NCBI RefSeq assembly: GCF_014230355.1
Contig: NZ_JACLAX010000014.1
Span: forward strand, 1 to 64,000
Origin: Novosphingobium piscinae
GTDB lineage: Bacteria > Pseudomonadota > Alphaproteobacteria > Sphingomonadales > Sphingomonadaceae
Reading direction: 5' to 3'
DNA length: 64,000 nt
Under the pieces are notes generated by a model that was given only the letters and a program-made list of their open reading frames with translations, was not told the DNA's origin and ran no database searches. How positions within the stretch are numbered: position 1 is the first letter of the stretch; the number at the start of each line of letters is the position of its first letter. Position numbers and translations under genes: made by a program. Of this stretch, positions 44,924-54,989 are shown piece by piece.

Positions 44924-46858
44924 TCACGGCTGGATCGGCAGCTGGAAGCCGGGTGCGGGAAGCGGCGTGTCGTGATCGTCGAAAAGGTTGACCAAGGGAC
45001 TATCCGCCCAGGCGTAGCGGACCGTGGTCGCCTTGCCTTCGGGGTCTTCGAGCACCACGGTGCGATCCTCGATCCGGGCGATGGCATAGCGGCAGCTGTC
45101 CGGTGCGGCGGCGCACAGTTCGAAGCCGATGGGAGCCGGGTTGCTCCAGCTGTGCCAGCGCCCTGTCACCCCGTCGAAACTCACCCGCACGGAGGATCCC
45201 TCGCGACGGGCGGCGCGCGGTGTCGGCGGGGTCTCGCCCAGCGCGGCCCAGGCGATGCGGCGGCCCAGCTCGTTCTTGTTGGCCGGATGAATGTCGAGCC
45301 GTTCGCCCAGATCCAGCGCGGGAACAAGAGTGGCCCGGGGGTCCGCCAGAACGGCCTGGCGCTGCTGCTCCCGCAGCTCGGCCCAGCCGGACGGGCCCGG
45401 CGCCAGCTGCGGCGTTCCGAAGTTTGCGAGCTGGACCACCACCATGCGGGTCGCCGCGCCGAACTGGGCACGCCAACCGGCGAACAGGGCCTTCAGGCGG
45501 TCGGCATAGCCGGGCATGCCGACATCGCTCTCGCCTTGGTACCAGGCCACGCCCGCCAGAGCCACTTGGCCGAGAGGCGCGATCATGGCGTTGTGCATGA
45601 TGCCGATTCCGCCCTGGCGATCCCAGGGGGCGCGCGGGGGCAATCCGCGCACCTTCGCAACAGAGAAGCGCCAGCCTTGATCGAGTGGCAGCGTCGTCCC
45701 GCTGGAGAGCACGAGCCGGTAGCTGTCCGGCGTGCCGGTGAAGCCGCCACCGCCCCACAGGTTGGATACCGCGATCAGAACCTCGTTGTCGCCCGCTCGC
45801 AACACCCCTGGCGGCAGCGCATAGTCACGACTGGCATCCCAGCCATAGGTGTTGCCGACGGCGCGACCGTTGACCCAAGTCTGGTCCATGTCGTCGAGCC
45901 CGCCCATGACCAGCCGGGCGGGACCGCGCGCCTGCTCGGCCGAAAGGCGGATGGTCCGCCGCAGCCAGACCGTTCCGATCGGATCGCGATCGAGCCCCGA
46001 GCCGGGCCAGGTGTTCCACGGTGAGACCGCTGGAACGGTCGACCATTCGAGGTGGTCCGGATGGCGCCACGGCTCCTGACCACCGCTTGCCCGACGGAAC
46101 CATTCCTCCCACAGCGGAGCCATCTTGGCGACCGCGCGGCCGGGGTCGCGGACGTAGAGCGCCAGGAGATCCATATCTGCCGCGCCATAGATCGCCAGCC
46201 CCCCGGCGGGGGTCAGCCACGGCCGGCTAGCCGAGCCGCCCCAGCTGGCATTGATCGCCCCGACTGGCATGCCGGTCCGGCGGCGGAGCTCGCGCGCCAT
46301 GTAGTAGCAGCTTGCGGAAAAGGGCGTGATCGTGGCCATGGTGGCGCGCTGCCACCGGACCGGGTTGGCGAAGGCCTGCTGCGGCTGGTGGTGGGTCGCC
46401 TTGAGCACGTTCACCAACCGCAGATCGGGATCGCTCATGTCTGGCGGCGACCAGAAGTTCAGGGCATTCGCGACCGGCATTTCCATGTTCGACTGACCCG
46501 AACACAGCCAGACCTCGCCCACGGCCAACCCGGTCAGACGAGCCTGCAGGCCCTGCGGACTGCTCAGCTCGAGCGTGAGCGGGCGGGCATCGGCCGGACG
46601 CGGCGGAAAGGTTGCGGTGAAGCGCCCCGTGGGGTCAACCGTAACCGCCCGCGCGATGCCATCCAGCGTCACCACGGCCGGTTCGCCGGGGTGGCCGAAG
46701 CCTTCGATCAAGATCGGCCGATCTTTCTGGATCACCGCATCATCGGTCCAGATCGGAGCCAGGGTCGGGGTCGCGGCGGCGGTCGCGGCCAAGGGCGCCA
46801 GGCTCATGGCCAGCACCATGCGCGGCAGCGATCGGGCCGGATTCAGCACGCCAGTCAT
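44924..46858 (-). CDS. Sialate O-acetylesterase-type carbohydrate esterase, exported
   Basis: A 644-residue SGNH-type esterase. A signal peptide precedes the catalytic block LCSGQSNMEMP (nucleophile Ser123). GINASWGGS-like INASWGGSASRPW, VAWYQGESDVGMPGYADRL and a late LDIHPANKNELGRR (Asp and His of the triad) follow. A GH2-like jelly-roll insert (MDQTWVNGRAVGNTYGWD) lies in the middle, as in many polysaccharide-locus members. Such enzymes remove O-acetyl groups from plant glycans, including xyloglucan. The second ATG (46858) is chosen because GGGGAG is 7 bases before it. It is divergent from the GH35 gene across two LacI-type operators. Confidence 0.9.
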   Translation of the reverse strand: MTGVLNPARSLPRMVLAMSLAPLAATAAATPTLAPIWTDDAVIQKDRPILIEGFGHPGEPAVVTLDGIARAVTVDPTGRFTATFPPRPADARPLTLELSSPQGLQARLTGLAVGEVWLCSGQSNMEMPVANALNFWSPPDMSDPDLRLVNVLKATHHQPQQAFANPVRWQRATMATITPFSASCYYMARELRRRTGMPVGAINASWGGSASRPWLTPAGGLAIYGAADMDLLALYVRDPGRAVAKMAPLWEEWFRRASGGQEPWRHPDHLEWSTVPAVSPWNTWPGSGLDRDPIGTVWLRRTIRLSAEQARGPARLVMGGLDDMDQTWVNGRAVGNTYGWDASRDYALPPGVLRAGDNEVLIAVSNLWGGGGFTGTPDSYRLVLSSGTTLPLDQGWRFSVAKVRGLPPRAPWDRQGGIGIMHNAMIAPLGQVALAGVAWYQGESDVGMPGYADRLKALFAGWRAQFGAATRMVVVQLANFGTPQLAPGPSGWAELREQQRQAVLADPRATLVPALDLGERLDIHPANKNELGRRIAWAALGETPPTPRAARREGSSVRVSFDGVTGRWHSWSNPAPIGFELCAAAPDSCRYAIARIEDRTVVLEDPEGKATTVRYAWADSPLVNLFDDHDTPLPAPGFQLPIQP

Positions 46859-46907
46859 CGCCATACTCCCCGTGTCCTGTCGGCTGTGGTCGCCGGCATA
46901 CCGTCAG

Positions 46908-46919
46908 GGTAGCGCTATC
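46908..46919. promoter_or_regulatory. LacI-type operator GGTAGCGCTATC
   Basis: GGTAGCGCTATC lies about 50 bp upstream of the esterase gene start. It has the central GC-rich palindrome (TAGCGCTA) known from LacI-family sites controlling TonB-receptor sugar loci in Caulobacter and Xanthomonas. A second site lies on the GH35 side of the same region. Confidence 0.6.
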
Positions 46920-47072
46920 ACATTCCGGTTTGCAAGAGTGTACATGGGAGCCGTGAGAGGCCGCCGGCATGGCCGGCGCGCCTGAGATCATCGCTGCAGG
47001 CAACGGCGGCCGCCCCTCCTTTCCGGACGCGGTCGCCGCCGTGACGGGCAAACTCGCAGTCCGCTTGAATAT

Positions 47073-47084
47073 GGTAACGCTACC
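47073..47084. promoter_or_regulatory. LacI-type operator GGTAACGCTACC
   Basis: GGTAACGCTACC lies about 63 bp before the GH35 start. It is the exact reverse complement of the site upstream of the TonB receptor and GH3 genes near 59.7 kb. It is flanked by AATAT and GTATAG, which may belong to the promoter. Confidence 0.65.
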
Positions 47085-47147
47085 GTATAGGGTGCCCCGG
47101 TCCTGGCGATCAAAAGCGGCGCAGGCCGGTGCCTTGGGGAGAGCAGA

Positions 47148-48854
47148 ATGGCTGGAACGGCGCTCAAGTCGCAATCGCTGAGGGGTGTGCGCGCGATTCT
47201 GGCGGGGCGAAGACCACGCCAGCGGGTGCTGGGCGCCGTTCTCGCCGTCTGGGCCAGTGTCGCGCTTGGCCAGGACATCCCGCGGATCGTCAGCGAGGGC
47301 GGCCGGCATGCCCTGTATGTCGATGGCGCACCGTTTCTGGTCCTGGGTGCTCAGGCCAACAATTCGAGCAACTATCCCGAACCCTTGGGCAAGGTCTGGC
47401 CGGTCATCGAGCGCCTGGGCGCCAATACGCTCGAGATCCCCGTGGCCTGGGAGCAGGTCGAGCCGGTGGAAGGGCAATTCGACTTCGCCTGGCTGGACAC
47501 CCTGCTGGCGCAGGCGCGGGCCCATGACAAACGGCTGATCCTCTTGTGGTTTGCCACATGGAAGAACACCGCCCCCGCCTATGCGCCGCGCTGGGTCAAG
47601 CTCGACAACGCCCGGTTCCCGCGAATGATCACTCCGACCGGGGCCAGCCACTATGCCTTGTCCCCGCACGCCAGGTCCACGCTGGACGCCGATCGCCGGG
47701 CCTTCGTCAAGCTGATGGAGTATCTGCGCGACAAGGATTCCCGGAACACCGTGATCATGGTCCAGGTCGAGAACGAGCCCGGGTCATACGGCCTGGTCAG
47801 GGACCATGGACCCGAGGCGCAGCGCTTGTTTGCCGGGCCGGTCCCGGAGGCGTTGCGCAAGCGGCTCGGCCGTAAACCCGGCACCTGGCGCGAGGTCTTC
47901 GGCGCGGACGCCGATGAGTTCTTCCAGGCCTGGGCGGTGGCGTCGCACATCAATGCCGTGGCTGCGGCGGGGAAAGCGATCAAGCCGCTGCCGATGTACA
48001 GCAATGCCGCCCTTGCCGCCGCGGCCGGGCGGCAGTCTGCCGCCACCTATGCGAGTGGCGGTCCGGTTCACCATGTGATCGACATCTACAAGGCGGCGGC
48101 CCCGGCGCTCGATCTGGTCGCACCCGACATCTACACTCCGGACGAGAGCGCCGTAGCGGCCTACCTGGACTTCTACGCCAGACGGGACAATCCGCTGCTG
48201 GTGCCCGAAATCGGAAACTCCAGACCATTCGCCCGCTACTTCTTCGATGTCATCGGGCATGGCGGCATCGGCTTCGCCCCCTTCGGCATGGATGCCACGG
48301 GCTATGCCAATTATCCGCTCGGCGCCCGCTCGTTCGATGAGGCGCTTGACCTGTTCGCGCGCATCTACCGGTTGTTTGGTCCGATGCAGCGCGAATGGGC
48401 CAAGGCCGCGGCGGAAGGAAAGGTCTGGGGGGTGTCCGAGCCGGTCGGCGCAGCCGCCGGCCACCAGCGCACCATCCAGTTGGGTCCCTATCGTGCGACC
48501 GTCAGCTTCGGGCGCCACCAGTTCGGCTTCGATCCGCCCACCGGCAATCCCGAACCGACCGGTGGCGCCGCCATCGCCCAACTCGGTCCCGACGAGTACC
48601 TCGTCACCGGCTTCGATGCCCGTGTGGAGTTTGCCCTGGCCGAAGCCAAGGATGGCAAGGCCACCGGGGAATCGCTGCTCTTTGACCGGGTGGAGGAGGG
48701 CCGCTTCGAAGGCGGCCGCTGGATTTTCGCGCGGGTCTGGAATGGTGACCAGGTCGATTACGGCCTCAATTTCACAGGCCAGCCGCAAGTCCTGCGGGTG
48801 AAACTGGCGCGCTTGCGCACGGCCAGGATCATCCCGGTGGGGAACCCCAACTAG
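47148..48854 (+). CDS. GH35 beta-galactosidase with DUF5597-type C-terminus, exported
   Basis: A 568-residue GH35 enzyme. A signal peptide ends near ASVALGQD. The barrel starts GRHALYVDGAPFLVLGAQAN; acid/base Glu210 is in VQVENEPGSYG and nucleophile Glu354 in LVPEIGNSR. The C-terminal beta-domain (GPYRATVSFGRHQFGFDP; GPDEYLVTGFDARVEF) is of the DUF5597 kind. The closest described type is the xyloglucan-active beta-galactosidase of saprophytic Gram-negatives such as Cellvibrio Bgl35A. The ATG at 47148 has a GGGGAGAG ribosome site. It is followed 74 bases on by the GH31 gene in the same direction. Confidence 0.9.
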   Translation: MAGTALKSQSLRGVRAILAGRRPRQRVLGAVLAVWASVALGQDIPRIVSEGGRHALYVDGAPFLVLGAQANNSSNYPEPLGKVWPVIERLGANTLEIPVAWEQVEPVEGQFDFAWLDTLLAQARAHDKRLILLWFATWKNTAPAYAPRWVKLDNARFPRMITPTGASHYALSPHARSTLDADRRAFVKLMEYLRDKDSRNTVIMVQVENEPGSYGLVRDHGPEAQRLFAGPVPEALRKRLGRKPGTWREVFGADADEFFQAWAVASHINAVAAAGKAIKPLPMYSNAALAAAAGRQSAATYASGGPVHHVIDIYKAAAPALDLVAPDIYTPDESAVAAYLDFYARRDNPLLVPEIGNSRPFARYFFDVIGHGGIGFAPFGMDATGYANYPLGARSFDEALDLFARIYRLFGPMQREWAKAAAEGKVWGVSEPVGAAAGHQRTIQLGPYRATVSFGRHQFGFDPPTGNPEPTGGAAIAQLGPDEYLVTGFDARVEFALAEAKDGKATGESLLFDRVEEGRFEGGRWIFARVWNGDQVDYGLNFTGQPQVLRVKLARLRTARIIPVGNPN

Positions 48855-48928
48855 CCGACGACCCCCGGGAAGCTGCCCTGTCCCAGGGCCCCCGGATTGA
48901 CGAATGCCCTGCAGGGAGAGAGCAGACC

Positions 48929-51808
48929 ATGACTACACCCCGTTCGCTGCGCCAACTGCTGATCGCGGCATTGTGCGCCGGATCCTGCCCGGCGGCCTTC
49001 GCCGCTTCGGTTGATCGGATCGACCACGGCGTCATCGTCACGCCCGACAGCGGCCCGGCCCAGCGGGTGCGGATCCTCGCCTATGGCGACAACCAGATCC
49101 GCGTCACCGCCATCCCGGGCACCGACTGGCGGACCGTGACCGACAGCCTTGCCGTGGTGGCTCGGCCTGCTGGCGAGCCGCGGATCGAAACCGGGGCGGG
49201 TGAGGTCAAGGTCAGCCTGGCCGGGCTGATCGCGCGGGTTTCGCTGGCCGACGGGCGCGTGAGCATGTCCGACGGATCCGGCCAGCCGCTGGTCGCGGAA
49301 TCCCCGCGTGCCCCGTTCAAGCCGGTGACGATCGAAGGACAGCCCTTCTACACGGTGACCCAGCGGTTCAATCCGGGGACCGATGAGGGGTTGTTCGGAC
49401 TGGGCCAGCACCAGAACGGCATGATGGACTACAACGGGCGCGACGTGGAGCTCGCGCAGCACAACATGGACATCGCGATCCCGTTCGTGCTCTCGACCCG
49501 GGGTTACGGGCTGATGTGGGACAACAACGGGATCAGCCGCTTCGGCAATCCGCAACCCTACGGCCTTGCCGGGCTGGACGGGTTGACGGTCCGGTCGGGG
49601 GGCAAGCCGGGCTGGAAGGCGGACTATTATCTGGGCGACCGGCTGGCCATATCGCGGCAGGAATCGGCGATCGCCTACGAGTTCATCCGCGACCAGGCCA
49701 AGTGGCCGGCCGAGGCCAAGGCCAGGACCCAGGCATCGGGCGAAAGCGGACAGAATACGGCCGGTGTGGCGCTGGACCGGCAACGGGTGGTGTGGACCGG
49801 CGATATCTCCAGTCCCCGCGCCGGAGTGCACCGGTTCCGGCTCTACTCGTCGAGCTACGCCAAGGTCTTCGTGAACGGCAAGCCGGTGCTGGAGCGCTGG
49901 CGCCAGAACTGGAACCCCTGGGACCATCTGTTCGAGGTGCCATTGCAGGCCGGCAAACCGGTCACGGTGCGGATCGAATGGGAGCCGAACGCGGGCTACA
50001 TGGCGCTGCGCCACGCCGATCCGCAGCCTGACGCCGAGCGGCACTCGCTCACCATGACCTCTGACACGGCCAAAGCGATCGACTACTATGTGGTCGGTGG
50101 GGGCACCCCGGACAAGGTCATCGCGAACTATCGCGCCCTCACGGGCAAGGCATCCATGCTGCCGCAGTGGGTGTTCGGGTTCTGGCAAAGCCGGCAGCGC
50201 TACGAGACCCAGGAGCAGCTCCTGCAGGTCGTTCGCGAGTATCGCAAGCGCGAGATACCGCTCGACAACATCGTGCTCGACTGGCGGTACTGGGTCGATG
50301 ACCAGTGGGGCAGTCACGAGTTCGACAAGAGCCGCTTTCCCGATCCCAAGGGCATGGTGGACGAGGTTCACGCCCTGGGCGCCCGGATCATGATCTCGGT
50401 CTGGCCCAAGTTCTATCCGAACACGGAGAACGGCAAGGCCCTGGCAGCGAAGGGCTGGCTCTATCCGGGCAATCTGGCCATGGGCAATCGCGACTGGGTC
50501 GGGCCGGGCTATGCCAATACCGACTACGATGCCTATGCCCCGGGCGCCCGCCAGCTGTACTTCGAGCAGATCAAGACCCGGCTGGTTGACCTCGGCTTCG
50601 ACGCCTGGTGGCTCGACGCCACCGAACCCGACATCCATTCCAACCTGTCGATCGACGAACGGATCCGCACCATGGGTCCCACCGCCGCAGGCCCCGCGGC
50701 TCCGCTGTTCAACACGTACCCGCTGGTGCATGGCGGCGGCTTCGCCGACAACCTGCGCGCGGCGCTGCCGGAGGTGCGGCCCTTCATTCTCACCCGCTCC
50801 GGCTTCGCCGGATCACAGCGAACGTCATCGGCGGTGTGGTCGGGCGACACCGCTGCGCGCTGGGACAACCTGCGCGAACAGATCAGCGCCGGGATCAACA
50901 CCGGACTGTCCGGCATGCCCTGGTGGACGCACGACATCGGCGGCTTTGCCGTCGAGGATCGCTACACCCGGCAGGAGCCCGCCCATCAGGCCGAATGGCG
51001 CGAGCTGAATCTGCGCTGGTTCCAGTTTGGCGCGTTCACGCCCCTGTTCCGCAGCCATGGCGAGTTTCCCTTCCGGGAGATCTACGAGATCGCCAAGGAT
51101 GACGCGCCGATGTACGACGCGATGGTCCACTACACCCGCCTGCGCTACCGGTTCCTGCCCTATATCTACTCGGTCGCGGCCGAGACGGCGCTCAATGACA
51201 GCACGATGATGCGCGGGCTCGTCATGGACTATCCCGATGACCTCCGGGCGCGCCGGAGCGACGATGCCTACATGTTCGGACCGGCCCTGCTGGTGGCGCC
51301 CGTATCGCGCTTCAAGGCCACGTCCCGCGAGGTCTATCTCCCCCGCGGTGCCGGATGGTTCGACCTGGACAGCGGGGCCTTCCATCCGGGTGGGCAGACG
51401 ATCAGCGCGGCCGCCCCGAGGGAGCGGATTCCGGTTTTTGTTCGGGCCGGATCGATCGTTCCGACCGGCCCCGCCATCCAGACGACCCGGCAGGAAACGG
51501 ATGGCCCACTGGTGATCCATGTCTATGCCGGGGCCGACGCCAGGTTCGAGCTCTACGAGGATGATGGCCTGTCGATGGGCTATGCGCGCGGTGAGGCCGC
51601 GCGGATCCCGCTGAGCTGGAACGAGGCCAGCCAGACGCTGACGATCGGTGCGCGCCAGGGGCGGTTCCCGGGCATGGCCGAGAAGCGGGCGATGTCGGTC
51701 AGGGTCTACCGTCCGGGCCAGGCCAGTCGGCTCGATCTCGGCGAAAACCCGGCGCGCCAGCTGGTCTACAGTGGCCAGGCGGTGACCGTCAGCATGCGCC
51801 AGAACTGA
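48929..51808 (+). CDS. GH31 alpha-xylosidase with inserted PA14 domain, exported
   Basis: A 959-residue GH31 enzyme. A signal peptide (ends AAFAAS) and N-terminal beta-sandwich precede a PA14 insert at about residues 245-365 (RVVWTGDISSPRAGVHRFRL; SYAKVFVNGKPVLERW). The barrel follows, with nucleophile Asp563 in WWLDATEPDIHS and acid/base Asp640 in VWSGDTAARWD, then C-terminal sandwiches. A PA14 insertion at this place is the hallmark of Cellvibrio Xyl31A, an alpha-xylosidase for xyloglucan oligosaccharides. With GH35 beside it, the pair fits removal of galactose and then xylose from the side chains. The ATG at 48929 has a GGGAGAG ribosome site. Confidence 0.92.
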   Translation: MTTPRSLRQLLIAALCAGSCPAAFAASVDRIDHGVIVTPDSGPAQRVRILAYGDNQIRVTAIPGTDWRTVTDSLAVVARPAGEPRIETGAGEVKVSLAGLIARVSLADGRVSMSDGSGQPLVAESPRAPFKPVTIEGQPFYTVTQRFNPGTDEGLFGLGQHQNGMMDYNGRDVELAQHNMDIAIPFVLSTRGYGLMWDNNGISRFGNPQPYGLAGLDGLTVRSGGKPGWKADYYLGDRLAISRQESAIAYEFIRDQAKWPAEAKARTQASGESGQNTAGVALDRQRVVWTGDISSPRAGVHRFRLYSSSYAKVFVNGKPVLERWRQNWNPWDHLFEVPLQAGKPVTVRIEWEPNAGYMALRHADPQPDAERHSLTMTSDTAKAIDYYVVGGGTPDKVIANYRALTGKASMLPQWVFGFWQSRQRYETQEQLLQVVREYRKREIPLDNIVLDWRYWVDDQWGSHEFDKSRFPDPKGMVDEVHALGARIMISVWPKFYPNTENGKALAAKGWLYPGNLAMGNRDWVGPGYANTDYDAYAPGARQLYFEQIKTRLVDLGFDAWWLDATEPDIHSNLSIDERIRTMGPTAAGPAAPLFNTYPLVHGGGFADNLRAALPEVRPFILTRSGFAGSQRTSSAVWSGDTAARWDNLREQISAGINTGLSGMPWWTHDIGGFAVEDRYTRQEPAHQAEWRELNLRWFQFGAFTPLFRSHGEFPFREIYEIAKDDAPMYDAMVHYTRLRYRFLPYIYSVAAETALNDSTMMRGLVMDYPDDLRARRSDDAYMFGPALLVAPVSRFKATSREVYLPRGAGWFDLDSGAFHPGGQTISAAAPRERIPVFVRAGSIVPTGPAIQTTRQETDGPLVIHVYAGADARFELYEDDGLSMGYARGEAARIPLSWNEASQTLTIGARQGRFPGMAEKRAMSVRVYRPGQASRLDLGENPARQLVYSGQAVTVSMRQN

Positions 51809-51818
51809 CCGTTCCAAG

Positions 51819-51855
51819 CTGGTCTGGACGGCGCCGGGTCGGCCGTTCAGACCAG
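51819..51855. terminator. Bidirectional terminator hairpin between GH31 and GH29
   Basis: CTGGTCTGGACGGC (51819-51832) pairs with GCCGTTCAGACCAG (51842-51855), 14 bp with one mismatch. It lies between the convergent GH31 and GH29 genes and overlaps the GH29 stop codon. Confidence 0.6.
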
Positions 51856-53466
51856 TCCCCGGCCTTCCAGGCGGATCACCGGCACAATCCGCGGGCCCGC
51901 CTTGCGGGGCAGGGTGACGGTCAGGCCGGAGGCGTCCTGCCGCCAGGTCACGGTTCCCCCGCCCAGCAGGGTCGCCCGTTCGATCACGGCGCCACCCAGG
52001 GCCGCCGTGCCCAGCGCAGCGATCCGCACCGGACGTTCGGGCCACGCCATCAGCGCCGCAAAGACGGCGCCGCCCTTGGTGGTGAAGCGCACATCCTGTT
52101 CCGTCATGTGCGCGGCCTGGCTCTCGCCGAACTGCCCGCCGGCTATGCGCGTGGGCCCTTCGCCATAGATCCGCCAGGGACGGCTGCCATGGATCATCGT
52201 GTCGCCGTGAACCGCCATCCACGCCGTGATGCCGTCGAGCACCCGTTCCTCTTCGGCATCGATCGTGCCATCGCCGCGCAGGGGGATCGACAGCAGCAGG
52301 TTGCCGTTCTTGGACACCGTATCGACCAGGCGCCGGATGACCTGCTCGGCCGGGACATAGCTCTTGTCGATAAAGCGCTGCCGGTTGTAGTGCCAGTCGC
52401 CGATGCAGGTACAGGCCTGCCAGGGCCGGGCGCGCAGGGTTTCAGAATAGCCCCGTTCGACATCTTCGACCAGCGCACCTTGCTGGTAATCGGTCAACAG
52501 CTTGGCCGTGGCGACCACATCGGCCGTGCCATGCCAGGCCTCCGCCTGCTGGTAGTAGTGCGCCAGCGCGGTCAGTCCCAGCGGTCCGAAGGGGAGCCCG
52601 GCATCGTCAAAATAGACCAGATCCGGACGGTACTGTTCGACCAGGTCCTGCTGACGCAGCAGCCACTTGGCGGCAAAGGCGAAGTCGGGACCGGGTCCGT
52701 GGTCCAGCCAGCGGCCGCCATGCGTCGCATGCCAGTCCGCCATGGCCTGCGGTGATGCCAGGCCATCCGGTGGAGCCGGATGGCCACCCCCATAGAGTTC
52801 CTGGGGGTCGAGGCCGTCCCACCAGGTCCCGGCACCGTCCTCGCGGCGCAGGCGGAACGCATCGTAGCGCTCGCCTTTGCGTGGTCCCTTGGTGTCATAG
52901 CCATAGGCGGTCTGCCACCAGTGCCACGCATGGCTGGTGTGATTGCTGACCCCGAAGCGCAAGCCCTCGGCCCGAACGGCGCGTTCCCAGGTCCCGACGA
53001 TATCGCGGCGCGGTCCGACCCGGGTCACATTCCAGGCGTGGTGGCGGCTGGCGAAGGCATCGAGATTGTCGTGATGGCAGGCCAGTGCCACCATGTACCG
53101 GGCGCCAGCCGCCTTGTAGCGCCGCACCAGATAGGCCGGATCCCAGTTCTCCGCCTTCCAGAGATTTTCGATTTCCAGAAAGCCGCGGTCGGCGGGGTGG
53201 CCCCAGGTGCGCAGATGATGCGCGTAGTGGGGATGGTCCTCGACATACATCAGGCGACCGTACCAGTCGCCCTGTTCGGGGACGCACTGCGCGCTCCAGT
53301 GGGCCCAGATGCCGAAGCGGGCTTCGCGGAACCAACCGGGCACCTGCCAGCGGCTCCGCAGCGACGTCCAGTCAGGCGAGATGGTCGCTCGTGCCGGACG
53401 CGTCAGGCCCAGCAGGGTGGCCGTCGCGCTGGCACCCAGCACGCCGCGACGATTCCAGCTGGTCAT
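51847..53466 (-). CDS. GH29 alpha-L-fucosidase, exported
   Basis: A 539-residue GH29 enzyme. An exported N-terminus (RRGVLGASATATLLGLTRPA) precedes the family block GWFREARFGIWAHWSAQCVP. Catalytic-side motifs are YMVALACHHDNLDAFAS, FGVSNHTSHAWHWW and the nucleophile Asp in LVYFDDAGLP (about residue 287). The C-terminal part has LLLSIPLRGDGTIDAEEE and a beta-sandwich. It would remove terminal fucose from xyloglucan side chains. The ATG overlaps the TGA of the upstream halogenase-like gene. It is the last gene of the leftward operon that begins with the TonB receptor. Confidence 0.92.
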   Translation of the reverse strand: MTSWNRRGVLGASATATLLGLTRPARATISPDWTSLRSRWQVPGWFREARFGIWAHWSAQCVPEQGDWYGRLMYVEDHPHYAHHLRTWGHPADRGFLEIENLWKAENWDPAYLVRRYKAAGARYMVALACHHDNLDAFASRHHAWNVTRVGPRRDIVGTWERAVRAEGLRFGVSNHTSHAWHWWQTAYGYDTKGPRKGERYDAFRLRREDGAGTWWDGLDPQELYGGGHPAPPDGLASPQAMADWHATHGGRWLDHGPGPDFAFAAKWLLRQQDLVEQYRPDLVYFDDAGLPFGPLGLTALAHYYQQAEAWHGTADVVATAKLLTDYQQGALVEDVERGYSETLRARPWQACTCIGDWHYNRQRFIDKSYVPAEQVIRRLVDTVSKNGNLLLSIPLRGDGTIDAEEERVLDGITAWMAVHGDTMIHGSRPWRIYGEGPTRIAGGQFGESQAAHMTEQDVRFTTKGGAVFAALMAWPERPVRIAALGTAALGGAVIERATLLGGGTVTWRQDASGLTVTLPRKAGPRIVPVIRLEGRGLV

Positions 53467-54989
53467 GCGCCGGCGATCAGCTGATCGGCACGGCAGTGCT
53501 GGTTGATCCACGCCGACTGGAGCGGCATGCCAGCCGCGGCCTCGGCCATGACCTTCCGCATGGCCCGCAAAATGGCCTCAAGCTCGCGCGGGGGGACCAT
53601 GTTCGTCAGCGGATCGAAGCCGCTCGGCTCGATCCCCTGGCCCAGCATCACGGCCAGCCAGCTCGCTTCCTGGAACAGGTCCTGACCGCGTTCGATCAAC
53701 CGGCCATTGGCCCGGAACATCGCCAGCTTGTCGGCCAGGCTGTCGGGGATCGGCATGGTGCGGCAGTAGTCCCAGAACGGCGTCCCGGTTCGTTCGGTGG
53801 CATGGTAATGCAGCACCAGAAAATCGCGCACACGCTCGAACTCATGGATCGCGATGCGGTTGTACTCGGCCTCTGGCAAAGGCCCGAAACTGGTGTCGGG
53901 GAACCAGCTGAGCAGCTTGATGATCCCGGTCTGGATCAAGTGGATGCTGGTGGATTCGAGCGGTTCGAGAAAGCCGCTGGCGAGCCCCAGGGCGACGCAG
54001 TTCTTGTGCCAGAACTTCGCTCTGCGGCCGGTGGTGAAGCGGATCAGGCGGGGATCGGCCATGGCCGGACCGTCCAGGTTGCTCAGCAGGATGTCCGCTG
54101 CCTCATCGTCCGACAGGTGGTCGCCGCAGTAGACCAGCCCGTTGCCTGTGCGATGCTGCAGCGGGATGCGCCATTGCCAGCCTGCGGAGCGCGCGGTCGA
54201 CCGGGTATAGGGCACGTCGTCCAGCCGCACGCCACTTGGCACCGCCAGCGCGCGGTTACAGGGCAGATGGGCCGACCAGTCGACGAATGGCACCTTCAGG
54301 GCATCGCCCAGCAACAGGCTCCGCAGCCCGGTGCAATCGATGAACAGCTCGCCGCGGATCGTGCCGCCATCCTCCAGCGTGAGCGAGGTGATCCGCCCGC
54401 TTTCGGCATCGAGGTTTACCGCGGCGATCTTGCCCTCGCGCCGGACCACACCCATGCCTTCGGCATGACGCCGCAGAAACGCGGCATAGCGCGCGGCGTC
54501 GAAATGGTAGGCATAGGACAGCGTCGTGAACACCGCCGGATCGCCCGGGCGAGGCGGCCTGAACCGGCCGCCCATGGCGGCGAGCGTGGTCAGCGAGTAG
54601 TCCGACAGCGGCTCCGGTGCCCCCAGCTGGCGCGCCCGCAACCAGTGCTGGTGGAACGGCGACATCGCGAAGTCGTCGCCAAAGCGGCCGAAGGGGTGGA
54701 AATAGCGATGGCCCTCCCGCAGCCAGTCGACGAACTCGATCCCCAGCTTGAAGGTCGCGCCGGTCTCGCGGACGAAGGTCGCCTCGTCGATCCCGAGGAT
54801 CTGGTTGAACTGCTGGATCGGGGGAATCGTCGCCTCGCCAACCCCGACGATGCCGATCTCGTCGGATTCGACCAGCGTGATCTGGCAGCGTTCAGGGTTG
54901 TGCGCGCGGGCGAGCGCAGCGGCGGCCATCCAGCCTGCGCTGCCACCGCCCGCGATCACGATCGACCGGATCGAGGTATCTGCGTTCAT
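53463..54989 (-). CDS. Tryptophan-halogenase-like flavoprotein (first of a pair)
   Basis: A 508-residue flavin-dependent halogenase homologue. The FAD motif is VIAGGGSAGWMAAAALA. Lys81 in TFKLGIEFV aligns with the catalytic Lys79 of PrnA/RebH. The second signature GWQWRIPLQHR fits GWxWxIP, and Glu in FLEPLESTSIHL aligns with Glu346 of PrnA. All key residues of a working halogenase are thus present, but the substrate is unknown. The start at 54989 overlaps the stop of its paralogue (ATGA), and its own stop overlaps the fucosidase start. No flavin reductase or natural-product genes are nearby. Confidence 0.9.
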   Translation of the reverse strand: MNADTSIRSIVIAGGGSAGWMAAAALARAHNPERCQITLVESDEIGIVGVGEATIPPIQQFNQILGIDEATFVRETGATFKLGIEFVDWLREGHRYFHPFGRFGDDFAMSPFHQHWLRARQLGAPEPLSDYSLTTLAAMGGRFRPPRPGDPAVFTTLSYAYHFDAARYAAFLRRHAEGMGVVRREGKIAAVNLDAESGRITSLTLEDGGTIRGELFIDCTGLRSLLLGDALKVPFVDWSAHLPCNRALAVPSGVRLDDVPYTRSTARSAGWQWRIPLQHRTGNGLVYCGDHLSDDEAADILLSNLDGPAMADPRLIRFTTGRRAKFWHKNCVALGLASGFLEPLESTSIHLIQTGIIKLLSWFPDTSFGPLPEAEYNRIAIHEFERVRDFLVLHYHATERTGTPFWDYCRTMPIPDSLADKLAMFRANGRLIERGQDLFQEASWLAVMLGQGIEPSGFDPLTNMVPPRELEAILRAMRKVMAEAAAGMPLQSAWINQHCRADQLIAGA